From JAKATY01 sp038876335 (GTDB taxonomy: Archaea; Micrarchaeota; Micrarchaeia; Micrarchaeales; Micrarchaeaceae), in the NCBI GenBank assembly GCA_038876335.1, contig JAVYYS010000041.1, positions 1 to 6,053 on the forward strand: a stretch of DNA of 6,053 nucleotides. The letters are read 5' to 3'. Positions 1 through 4,746 of the stretch are shown piece after piece; the stretch's first letter is position 1, and the number at the start of each line of letters is the position of its first letter. Position numbers and translations under genes: made by a program. Below the pieces are notes generated by a model. The model was not told the DNA's origin. It ran no database searches and saw only the letters and a list, made by a program, of their open reading frames with translations.

Positions 1-117
1 CCTATCTACAGTGCAAACCTTACTGCAAGAGGCGTTTCTGCTTCTGCGTCTGCATCTACATTGAGTTTTGTATCCCAAAATCCCTGTTGTAGGTTTAATT
101 TGTGCTCGGAAGAATAA
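1..117 (+). other. Possible 3' end of an upstream gene (unidentified)
   Basis: One + strand frame is open from the window edge to a TAA at 115-117 and would encode about 38 residues, including an alternating Ser-Ala stretch (SASASAST) and a Cys-containing end (NPCCRFNLCSEE). The Ser-Ala stretch comes from a short TCTGCN repeat at about 36-56. An open frame this short is expected by chance fairly often, and a minus-strand frame is also open over the same bases. I recognise no family. It could be the tail of a gene that starts outside the window, or non-coding DNA. Confidence 0.2.
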
Positions 118-118
118 G

Positions 119-128
119 TATTTAAAAA
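119..128 (+). promoter_or_regulatory. TATA-like box for idi
   Basis: TATTTAAAAA is an archaeal TATA-like element. Start of transcription about 25 bases downstream would fall near 150, leaving a leader of about 40 bases that contains the strong SD at 181-187. The position is inferred from spacing only. Confidence 0.5.
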
Positions 129-180
129 TTCAACATCCTATTACCATTGGCAGGCATCAGTTCGGCTTGCATTTTAAAAC

Positions 181-187
181 GGAGGTG
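181..187 (+). promoter_or_regulatory. Strong Shine-Dalgarno of idi
   Basis: GGAGGTG is a full match to the anti-SD sequence of archaeal 16S rRNA. It sits 5 bases (counted from GGAGG) before a TTG at 191. It therefore marks translation initiation near 191-193 and argues against the first in-frame ATG at 277, which is 90 bases further on. The TTG is one frame out of register with the idi coding frame, so the site and the gene do not connect as the sequence stands. Confidence 0.7.
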
Positions 188-192
188 GTTTT

Positions 193-732
193 GCGGATCA
201 GAAAGTTGTTCTAGTAGATGAGAATGACAGGGAGATAGGAGTAGAATACAAGCTTAAAGCGCACCAAAATGGCGGCATGCTCCACCGCGCCATATCAATA
301 TTCATCTTTAATAGCAGGGGTGAGCTTATGATGCAGCAGCGCGCGCTAACCAAATACCACGGCGCAGGGCTTTGGTCAAGTACCACATGCAGCCACCCGC
401 TCCCCGGAGAGAAGCCCATAGACGCGGCGCACAGGCGCCTCAAAGAGGAAATGGGGTTCGACTGTCCACTCAGGGAACTTTGTAGCTTCGTTTACAAGGC
501 GAGCATGGAGAACGGTCTCACGGAGCATGAATACGATCACTACTTCGTAGGAAGCTATGACGGAAAACCTAATTTGAACAAGGAGGAGGCAAACGACTGG
601 AAATGGATGAGCATAAAGGAAATAAACGAAAAGATAAAGGAAAACCCAAAACAGTTTACAGCGTTCTTTCTCGCTTTTTATCCCCGCGTGATAGAGGAGG
701 CAAGGAAAGCCGGCATACGGCTGAGCGAATAG
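193..732 (+). CDS. idi: Isopentenyl-diphosphate delta-isomerase, type 1 (Nudix fold)
   Basis: Interconverts IPP and DMAPP, the building blocks of archaeal isoprenoid lipids; cytosolic and metal dependent. The ATG at 277 gives 151 residues, but the same frame stays coding-like back to about 193 (VVLVDENDREIGVEYKLKAH). Numbered with a start residue before GCG193, the protein is 180 residues and key positions fall at E. coli Idi numbers: metal ligands His25, His32 and His69, catalytic Cys67 (TTCSHP), and Arg51/Lys55. The acidic pair is Glu112/Glu114 (LTEHEYDHY), against 114/116 in E. coli. His25 is encoded at 262-264, upstream of the ATG, so a 277 start would lose a metal ligand. There is no ATG, GTG or TTG in frame between the stop at 175 and 277. 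A TTG at 191 after a perfect SD is one base out of frame; one extra base (TTG-GCG-GAT) would restore it. The active-site Trp161 region (SPW in E. coli) appears as TAF here. Type 1 enzymes are sporadic in archaea, most of which use the flavin-dependent type 2. Confidence 0.9.
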   Translation, partial: ADQKVVLVDENDREIGVEYKLKAHQNGGMLHRAISIFIFNSRGELMMQQRALTKYHGAGLWSSTTCSHPLPGEKPIDAAHRRLKEEMGFDCPLRELCSFVYKASMENGLTEHEYDHYFVGSYDGKPNLNKEEANDWKWMSIKEINEKIKENPKQFTAFFLAFYPRVIEEARKAGIRLSE

Positions 733-765
733 TGCTTTATTGCTTTATTAGCGCCTCGGCGCGCT
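733..765 (+). terminator. T-rich repeat plus hairpin between convergent idi and gdhA
   Basis: The 8-base sequence TGCTTTAT occurs twice in tandem directly after the idi stop (733-740, 741-748). It is followed by a 5-bp hairpin, AGCGC / GCGCT at 750-754 and 761-765 with a six-base loop. T-rich runs are the main archaeal termination signal, so the repeat could end idi transcripts. The hairpin may separate the two convergent transcripts. Confidence 0.4.
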
Positions 766-803
766 TGAAACCAAATGGCGCACAGCTATATGCCATGGAA
801 AGT

Positions 804-2069
804 TCAGTACCATCCCCTTGCTTTCATCGCCTTTGCTACCCTCTCTATAGCAATTATGTATGCTGCAGTTCTCGGGGTTATCTTCATGCCCTTGCTGTCA
901 TAGTCATTCTTTGTATTCATAGTGTCAACAAAAGACTTTGTTATTATTTTGTCAAGCTTCTGGTAAACTTCCTCAGCGCTCCAGTAGTAGCCGCCTATGT
1001 TCTGCACCCATTCAAAGTAAGAACCTATTACCCCGCCGCTGTTGACTAGGAAATCTGGCAGGTCCAGTATGCCCCTTTCGTGCAATATCTTGTCGGCTTC
1101 TGGAGTAACGGGCCCATTTGCGAGCTCCAGCACCATCTTAGCCTTTATCTTGTCCGCATTGCTTCCGGTTATCTGGTTTTCTATTGCAGCAGGTATCAGT
1201 ATGTCCACGTCGCTTTCGAGCAGTTGCTCGTTAGTGAGCCTCTCCCCCCCTTCGTAGCCTTCTACACTTCCGGTCTCTGACTTTGCCTTTTCTAGTTTCG
1301 CAAGGTCCAGCCCGTTTGCGTCGTATGTGCCCCCTTTCGAGTCGCTTATCGCCACGACGGTGGCGCCAAACAATTGCTTTGAGAGAGTGTAAGCGAACTT
1401 GCCCGCATTTCCAAATCCCTGGACTGCGATTTTAGCCTTCTTGAGGTCGATGCCCAGCTTCTTTGCCGCTTCGCGCATCACAAATAGCCCTCCCATCGCA
1501 GTGGAGTCATTCCTACCCTCAGAGCCCCATACCTCTAGCGGTTTTCCTGTAATCGTTCCGAATGCGTTATGCCTTACTATATTGCTGTATTCGTCCATCA
1601 TCCACGCCATTATCTGCGGGGTTGTGTAAACGTCAGGAGCCGGTATGTCTACTTCTGGGCCAATGAATGTGCCGAGCGCCCTTATGTAGCCGCGGGAGAG
1701 CCTTTCCAGCTCTGCGTTGCTCATGCTCTTTGTGTCGCATATTACGCCGCCTTTTGCACCGCCGTATGGGATGTTTGCAAGGCTTGTTTTCCATGTCATC
1801 CACGCCGCGAGGGCCTTCACTGTGTCTAGGTTTTCCTGAGGGTGGAAGCGTATGCCTCCCTTTCCCGGCCCTCTTGCGTCGTTGTACTGCACCCTGAACC
1901 CTGTGAACACCTTTGTCTCTCCGCTGTCCATCTTGATAGGTATGTTGATTACCAGGGTACGCATAGGCTCCCTAAGGATTGCATGCGCCTGCCTATCAAG
2001 GTTCATTACCTCTGCAGCTTCATCAAGCTGCTGCTGTGCTATTTTGAATGGGTTCAACTCCTCTGCCAT
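804..2069 (-). CDS. gdhA: Glutamate dehydrogenase (Glu/Leu/Phe/Val family)
   Basis: Catalyses reversible NAD(P)-dependent oxidative deamination of glutamate to 2-oxoglutarate and ammonia, linking nitrogen and carbon metabolism; normally a cytosolic hexamer. The 421 residues match archaeal enzymes (about 415-420). Visible in order: GPGKGGIRFHP (67-77) and TWK94 of the glutamate site, PYGGAKGG with the catalytic Lys106, PAPDVYT (143-149) with Asp146, the dinucleotide-binding GFGNAG (218-223), LANGPVTPEAD (316-326) and NSGGVIGSYFEW (343-354). The second Rossmann strand ends in SDSKGG (242-247), as in archaeal enzymes of mixed cofactor use, so NAD versus NADP cannot be decided. The ATG is supported by GGTG at 2075-2078 (minus strand) and a TATA box further up. 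Convergent with idi and divergent from the pilin-like gene, so probably monocistronic. Amino-acid specificity is inferred from family resemblance. Confidence 0.96.
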   Translation of the reverse strand: MAEELNPFKIAQQQLDEAAEVMNLDRQAHAILREPMRTLVINIPIKMDSGETKVFTGFRVQYNDARGPGKGGIRFHPQENLDTVKALAAWMTWKTSLANIPYGGAKGGVICDTKSMSNAELERLSRGYIRALGTFIGPEVDIPAPDVYTTPQIMAWMMDEYSNIVRHNAFGTITGKPLEVWGSEGRNDSTAMGGLFVMREAAKKLGIDLKKAKIAVQGFGNAGKFAYTLSKQLFGATVVAISDSKGGTYDANGLDLAKLEKAKSETGSVEGYEGGERLTNEQLLESDVDILIPAAIENQITGSNADKIKAKMVLELANGPVTPEADKILHERGILDLPDFLVNSGGVIGSYFEWVQNIGGYYWSAEEVYQKLDKIITKSFVDTMNTKNDYDSKGMKITPRTAAYIIAIERVAKAMKARGWY

Positions 2070-2110
2070 ATTTACACCAAATTAGGAATCTCTGAGTTAA
2101 TTGCAGTTAA

Positions 2111-2120
2111 CTATTTTATA
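2111..2120 (-). promoter_or_regulatory. TATA box of gdhA
   Basis: On the minus strand this reads TATAAAATAG. Transcription about 25 bases downstream would begin near 2090, giving a leader of roughly 20 bases with the GGTG SD at 2075-2078 before the ATG at 2069. Confidence 0.6.
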
Positions 2121-2139
2121 CCTTCAGTCAAAAAGTTGG

Positions 2140-2147
2140 TATAAAAG
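2140..2147 (+). promoter_or_regulatory. TATA-like box in the gdhA/pilin divergent region
   Basis: TATAAAAG on the + strand; the identical octamer recurs at 2248-2255. The first copy is 127 bases upstream of the pilin-like start and could give a transcript with a leader of about 100 bases. The second is too close to the ATG (12 bases) to act as that gene's TATA box. I see no convincing RNA gene or ORF between them. Confidence 0.25.
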
Positions 2148-2227
2148 TAAGATAAGCACAAAGTAGCTCCCTCAGATAACTCTATATTTCTAAGCTCGCT
2201 GAAAAGGGTTTCGCAAGCTATGCTAAG

Positions 2228-2237
2228 CTTTAAAAAC
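2228..2237 (+). promoter_or_regulatory. Likely TATA box of the pilin-like gene
   Basis: CTTTAAAAAC lies so that transcription would start near 2258, giving a very short leader ahead of the ATG at 2267. GTGAT at 2259-2263 matches part of an archaeal SD but sits only three bases from the ATG, so initiation may be close to leaderless. Confidence 0.45.
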
Positions 2238-2266
2238 TTTACATCACTATAAAAGAGTGTGATTTA

Positions 2267-2764
2267 ATGCGTATGAATAAGATTAAGGCGCAAAGCGCCA
2301 TGGAATACCTTATGACATATGGATGGGCAATCCTAATTATTGCAGTAGTTCTCGGAGCACTCTTCAGCCTCGGAGTATTCAACAGCTCTTCGCTGATCGG
2401 CACAAGCTGTGTGGCACTCTCAGGATATTACTGCGCAAATCCAGTGCTTTCAACAACCGGCACGCTTACTCTTACTGTAGGTCAGGCAACAGGCACTAGT
2501 TATAGCAGCGTGGCAGTATACATAGTTCCTAGCGGCCAAACATTCTCCACTGCAGATACTGCGAATACTTTGATTGGCACCTTGAGTAGTGGTCAAACTG
2601 CGACTGTGACAATAACTCTGCCAACTACCTCAGGCTTTCCATCATCATATAGCACTGTAGGTACACCATTTACAGGCTACGTATGGTTGGCTTACACCAC
2701 TCCTTCTTCCGGGACATCGGTCCTTGAATCGCAAATAGCAACGCTCTCAGTGAAATCAAGTTGA
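2267..2764 (+). CDS. Class III signal peptide (pilin-like) surface protein
   Basis: A 165-residue protein with an archaeal class III signal peptide: a short basic leader (MRMNKIKA), then QSAMEYL, then a hydrophobic stretch of about 20 residues (YGWAILIIAVVLGALFSLG). Proteins of this type are cut by the EppA prepilin peptidase just before Gln, here Gln9, leaving Glu at +5; the hydrophobic segment then packs into the core of a type IV pilus-like filament. After a short linker come two cysteines, Cys48 and Cys56, in a GTSCVALSGYYCANP motif that could form a disulphide. The rest is a Ser/Thr/Gly-rich beta-type domain (GTLTLTVGQ, ATVTITLP) with few charges, typical of an extracellular domain and of possible glycosylation. 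A second in-frame ATG at 2273 would also keep the signal. No assembly ATPase or peptidase gene is adjacent. Function as a pilus or other filament subunit is inferred from the signal alone. Confidence 0.85.
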   Translation: MRMNKIKAQSAMEYLMTYGWAILIIAVVLGALFSLGVFNSSSLIGTSCVALSGYYCANPVLSTTGTLTLTVGQATGTSYSSVAVYIVPSGQTFSTADTANTLIGTLSSGQTATVTITLPTTSGFPSSYSTVGTPFTGYVWLAYTTPSSGTSVLESQIATLSVKSS

Positions 2765-2769
2765 TCTTT

Positions 2770-2804
2770 CCAATTTCTTTTTTCTTTTTACCTTCTTTCT
2801 TAAG
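2770..2804 (+). terminator. T-rich terminator after the pilin-like gene
   Basis: Immediately after the stop at 2762-2764 the + strand is strongly T-rich with runs of up to six T (TTTCTTTTTTCTTTTTACC and then TTCTTTCTT). This is a typical archaeal intrinsic termination signal and has no stable hairpin. It also separates this gene from the convergent dph2. Confidence 0.6.
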
Positions 2805-2833
2805 TTGAGGATTAGTGTGCTTACTGCCTATTC

Positions 2834-3748
2834 CTACTTCCTGCCCTCCTCCTTAATTTTCAAAACCTCCATAAGTTCGTTTGGGTTAAGCAGCGGCTTC
2901 CTTAGCCTGTCGCAGTCTTCCGTTGCAATCCTAGGGCATGCGGTATTTACAAACGCGTCAAATTCGAGCATGTTGTTGAGTGATTCAAAATCAAAAGTGT
3001 TAGAGACCAGTATTGCGGCTTCCATGCCCGCCTGCTCTATCTTATTCTTCAATATCTTTGCAAGCGCCATGTTGTACTGGCCATTCTTTGTGCTCACAAG
3101 TATGCCTACCTTTTTCGCTTCGAGGGAAGAAACTATCCTGCCTTTGCTCCTCTTTCTATAGGATTCCCTGTAATCATCAAGCCTCTGTATCTTGCCCTCA
3201 AAAGGGTCGATGGAAAGGAATGGCTTGGTTGTAGCGAGCAGCGCCCCGATTGGGTGGAAAAGCCCCCCTCCAAAATAAACAAGCGCATCGACTTCCCTGT
3301 CTATGCTTGCCGCGCTCCCCACGTCGCAGCCTAGTATTTGCCCCGGCTTCTTGGCAAAACCGTATGGCCTGCCTATCAGGACCTTCTTGCCATTACGTTC
3401 GTAAAACTCCTTAATCGCTCCAAGCTGGTGAACGTGCTGTATAGTGGTAACAAGCCCTATTACCGCGAAGTTCTCCAGTTCTTTTAGGCTGTTCTGCAGT
3501 ATGTCAAGCGGCGCGTCAATACTATATTCTACATACTCAACGTTGAAATCAACGTGATGGAACTCCGCATGCCCGAAATGGATGAGCTTGTCCGCGCCAA
3601 TCCTTTTTGCTTCGTCAAGGGCGAGGTCGCATGCGCCGAAAGTCGGCGCCGCCGAGATGAATACTTCATTGCCTTCCTCTTCAAGCTTCTTTGCGTGTTC
3701 AAGCGCGAACTGTTTTAGCCCCTCTGGAAACTGAAGCAATATCCTCAT
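2834..3748 (-). CDS. dph2: 2-(3-amino-3-carboxypropyl)histidine synthase (diphthamide biosynthesis Dph2)
   Basis: Performs the first step of diphthamide synthesis on elongation factor 2. It cleaves S-adenosylmethionine in a non-canonical radical reaction and moves the 3-amino-3-carboxypropyl group to a histidine of EF2; the archaeal enzyme is a homodimer with a [4Fe-4S] cluster. The three cluster cysteines of the family are visible, numbered from this start: Cys40 (APTFGACD), Cys141 (LGCDVG) and Cys271 (NTACPRIATED), one in each of the three repeated domains. An extra Cys279 follows the last. I chose ATG 3748 (304 residues): the protein then begins MRILLQFPEGL, the conserved first strand, with AGGT placed like an SD about ten bases upstream. 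A GTG at 3778 adds ten residues (MLVYECKVFS) that do not resemble the family, and would be nearly leaderless from the predicted promoter. Convergent with the pilin-like gene; probably monocistronic. Confidence 0.95.
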   Translation of the reverse strand: MRILLQFPEGLKQFALEHAKKLEEEGNEVFISAAPTFGACDLALDEAKRIGADKLIHFGHAEFHHVDFNVEYVEYSIDAPLDILQNSLKELENFAVIGLVTTIQHVHQLGAIKEFYERNGKKVLIGRPYGFAKKPGQILGCDVGSAASIDREVDALVYFGGGLFHPIGALLATTKPFLSIDPFEGKIQRLDDYRESYRKRSKGRIVSSLEAKKVGILVSTKNGQYNMALAKILKNKIEQAGMEAAILVSNTFDFESLNNMLEFDAFVNTACPRIATEDCDRLRKPLLNPNELMEVLKIKEEGRK

Positions 3749-3800
3749 GGAAAATACCTTGCATTCATAAACCAGCACTTATGATCTTGCGATTATTCCT

Positions 3801-3810
3801 CGTTTATATT
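3801..3810 (-). promoter_or_regulatory. TATA box of dph2 (possibly bidirectional)
   Basis: On the minus strand this reads AATATAAACG and would place the start of transcription near 3780, leaving a leader of about 30 bases before ATG 3748. Read on the + strand the same bases give TTTATATT, which would start a transcript near 3830, just where the long inverted repeat at 3828 begins. Confidence 0.5.
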
Positions 3811-3827
3811 CATTGATGCATTTATGT

Positions 3828-3994
3828 CCTGCCTTTTGACATTCCACATTTATCGCATAGGAATGTCGGTTATGGTCTTATGTATCTCAAACTTTATATG
3901 CATTTCCGGGTTCGCTCTCCTCTCCCCTCTGGAGGATAGGTTTTTCCATCCACTTTTATAAAACGCCAGTCCTTACAATGAAGGAAAAGGCAGG
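3828..3994. repeat. Inverted-repeat block: candidate structured RNA or miniature element
   Basis: The gap between dph2 and L10e contains a perfect 10-bp inverted repeat, CCTGCCTTTT (3828-3837) and AAAAGGCAGG (3985-3994). It encloses a perfect 8-bp inverted repeat that abuts its left arm, GACATTCC (3838-3845) and GGAATGTC (3860-3867), with a 14-base loop. Smaller hairpins lie inside: GGAT-A-GG / CC-ATCC around 3934-3951, and CCTT / AAGG at 3971-3974 and 3981-3984, the latter abutting the right arm. As + strand RNA the 8-bp stem is extended at its outer end by two G-U pairs if the 10-bp stem opens. T-rich bases follow at 4001-4010. I recognise no known RNA family. A small MITE-like element is the alternative, but no target duplication is seen. 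Confidence 0.35.
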
Positions 3995-4032
3995 CGAAGG
4001 TATCTTTTCTATGAACTCGAGGAACCTAAAAA

Positions 4033-4551
4033 TTACGCAGCTTTAATCTTGTATGTTCCAGAAAGCTTTCTAGACGCCCTTCTGAATGCTTCTAGAAGGT
4101 GCGCTTTGTTGCTGCTGTTTCCGGCAAGCATGAACACCGGCTGCCCTTTATTTACCCTTGCGGCTACTGAGACAGGAGTGCCGAAAGCCAAAGACATACC
4201 TTTTGAAATCCTGTCTGCCCCGGCACCAGAAGCCATCTTATGCTCTCTTATAACGTTATGTGGGAAGACCATTACTCTGAAGAAGTAATTGTTAAGTATG
4301 TTCGCCTCAAGATATTTGTTTGCAACTTGCCTTGCAGCTTCAAGGGCGTTGGATCGTAGCTGGACCTTTTGCTCAGGCACCAGCAAAAGCCTTGTGTCAA
4401 ATGAAGGGTCATCTTTACCCATCTTGAATATGAGCAGACTTGTATGGGGTAACGCCTTAATGTAATTCTTCTTCGGCTTCTTCCTAGAGTACCTTGCCCA
4501 TGCTTGCGAGTTTGGGGTTCTGCAAGTCTTTGCAGATCTTATCCTTGCCAT
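4033..4551 (-). CDS. rpl10e: Large-subunit ribosomal protein L10e (uL16 family)
   Basis: Archaeal/eukaryotic member of the L16/L10e family. It sits near the peptidyl-transferase centre and tRNA corridor of the 50S subunit. The 172 residues match archaeal lengths (about 170-177). The start MARIRSAKTCRT aligns with the family's MALRPxxCYR opening. The hallmark segment REHKMASGAGADRISKGMSLAFGTPVSVAARVN (102-134) carries the conserved GAGADR loop and is followed by GQPVF (136-140). The N-terminal part is Lys/Arg-rich, as expected for rRNA contact. On the minus strand AGGTG at 4559-4563, seven bases before the ATG, is a good SD, so the mRNA must begin upstream. Just before the ATG is the stop of a probable membrane mini-ORF with a two-base gap, suggesting one transcript and coupled translation. 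Divergent from ftsZ. Confidence 0.96.
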   Translation of the reverse strand: MARIRSAKTCRTPNSQAWARYSRKKPKKNYIKALPHTSLLIFKMGKDDPSFDTRLLLVPEQKVQLRSNALEAARQVANKYLEANILNNYFFRVMVFPHNVIREHKMASGAGADRISKGMSLAFGTPVSVAARVNKGQPVFMLAGNSSNKAHLLEAFRRASRKLSGTYKIKAA

Positions 4552-4553
4552 GC

Positions 4554-4688
4554 TTAAACACCTAATTTATAGTATAGGCCGAAATATTCCCAAAAATACA
4601 AAAGCCCTCCTAAAATGTAGACAGCATAGATTATTATCGCAAACCTATAAAAGTATTTCTTTTTCGGCTTACTGCTTTTTTCTGCAGA
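4554..4688 (-). CDS. Probable small membrane protein upstream of L10e (start unclear)
   Basis: A minus-strand frame, open for 44 codons and ending in TAA two bases before the L10e ATG, encodes a protein-like sequence. It has a basic, hydrophilic N-terminus (SAEKSSKPKKK), then one hydrophobic segment (YRFAIIIYAVYILGGLLYF), then an aromatic-rich end (WEYFGLYYKLGV). This is the layout of a single-span membrane protein with a cytoplasmic N-terminus. There is no ATG, GTG or TTG in frame before the membrane segment: an in-frame TGA lies at 4689-4691, and a TTG at 4690-4692 is one base out of register. Either the start is non-standard, a base is wrong, or the frame is a decayed or chance ORF. The SD of L10e lies inside its last codons. 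I recognise no family; small single-span Sec-type subunits are a loose comparison only. Confidence 0.4.
   Translation of the reverse strand, partial: SAEKSSKPKKKYFYRFAIIIYAVYILGGLLYFWEYFGLYYKLGV
4559..4563 (-). promoter_or_regulatory. Shine-Dalgarno of L10e
   Basis: AGGTG on the minus strand, seven bases before the ATG at 4551. It rules out a leaderless L10e transcript and shows that transcription starts further upstream, at or beyond the mini-ORF. Confidence 0.6.
4645..4653 (+). promoter_or_regulatory. TATA box candidate for ftsZ
   Basis: CTATAAAAG is a near-consensus archaeal TATA box. It would start transcription near 4675 and give ftsZ a leader of about 70 bases. It lies inside the minus-strand mini-ORF. 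A second AT box at 4706-4715 (GTTAAAATTC) could serve ftsZ with a leader of only about 10 bases, or, read on the minus strand, start the mini-ORF/L10e transcript near 4686. Confidence 0.45.
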
Positions 4689-4737
4689 TCAATAAAATTG
4701 CAAAAGTTAAAATTCTTATCTGTTGCATTCTAATTGC

Positions 4738-4741
4738 GGTG
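4738..4741 (+). promoter_or_regulatory. Shine-Dalgarno that fixes the ftsZ start
   Basis: GGTG ends five bases before ATG 4747. It favours that ATG over the in-frame TTG at 4723, which would add eight residues unlike any FtsZ N-terminus. Confidence 0.6.
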
Positions 4742-4746
4742 GTATC

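Noticed and set aside
6..137. Minus-strand 44-codon open frame with a DADAEAETPLAV segment
   Set aside because: It has no start codon of any usual type and no SD, and a + strand frame is equally open over the same bases. Openness of this length is common by chance.
603..2144. Several other-frame ORFs over idi and gdhA
   Set aside because: They lie opposite or across strongly supported genes, lack SD sites and show no family motifs.
3903..3914. Minus-strand GCGAACCCGGAA resembles the helix III/loop C hallmark of 5S rRNA
   Set aside because: The required 5' strand of helix III and the CCCAU part of loop C are absent, helices I and II do not form at 5S spacing, and the enclosing block is about 167 rather than 120 bases.
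3908..3920. GGGTTCGCTCTCC as a possible tRNA T-arm
   Set aside because: The stem does not pair, the loop lacks the TTCRANY pattern, and no acceptor or anticodon arms are found nearby.
3824..3961. Plus-strand 45-codon hydrophobic ORF (starts MSCLLTFHIY)
   Set aside because: It has no SD, and the predicted + strand transcript would start after its ATG. Its hydrophobicity follows from the T-rich sequence, and it competes with the inverted-repeat structure.
4564..4573. ACTATAAATT on the minus strand as the L10e TATA box
   Set aside because: At about 25 bases downstream it would start transcription inside the L10e coding region, and L10e has an SD that needs a leader.
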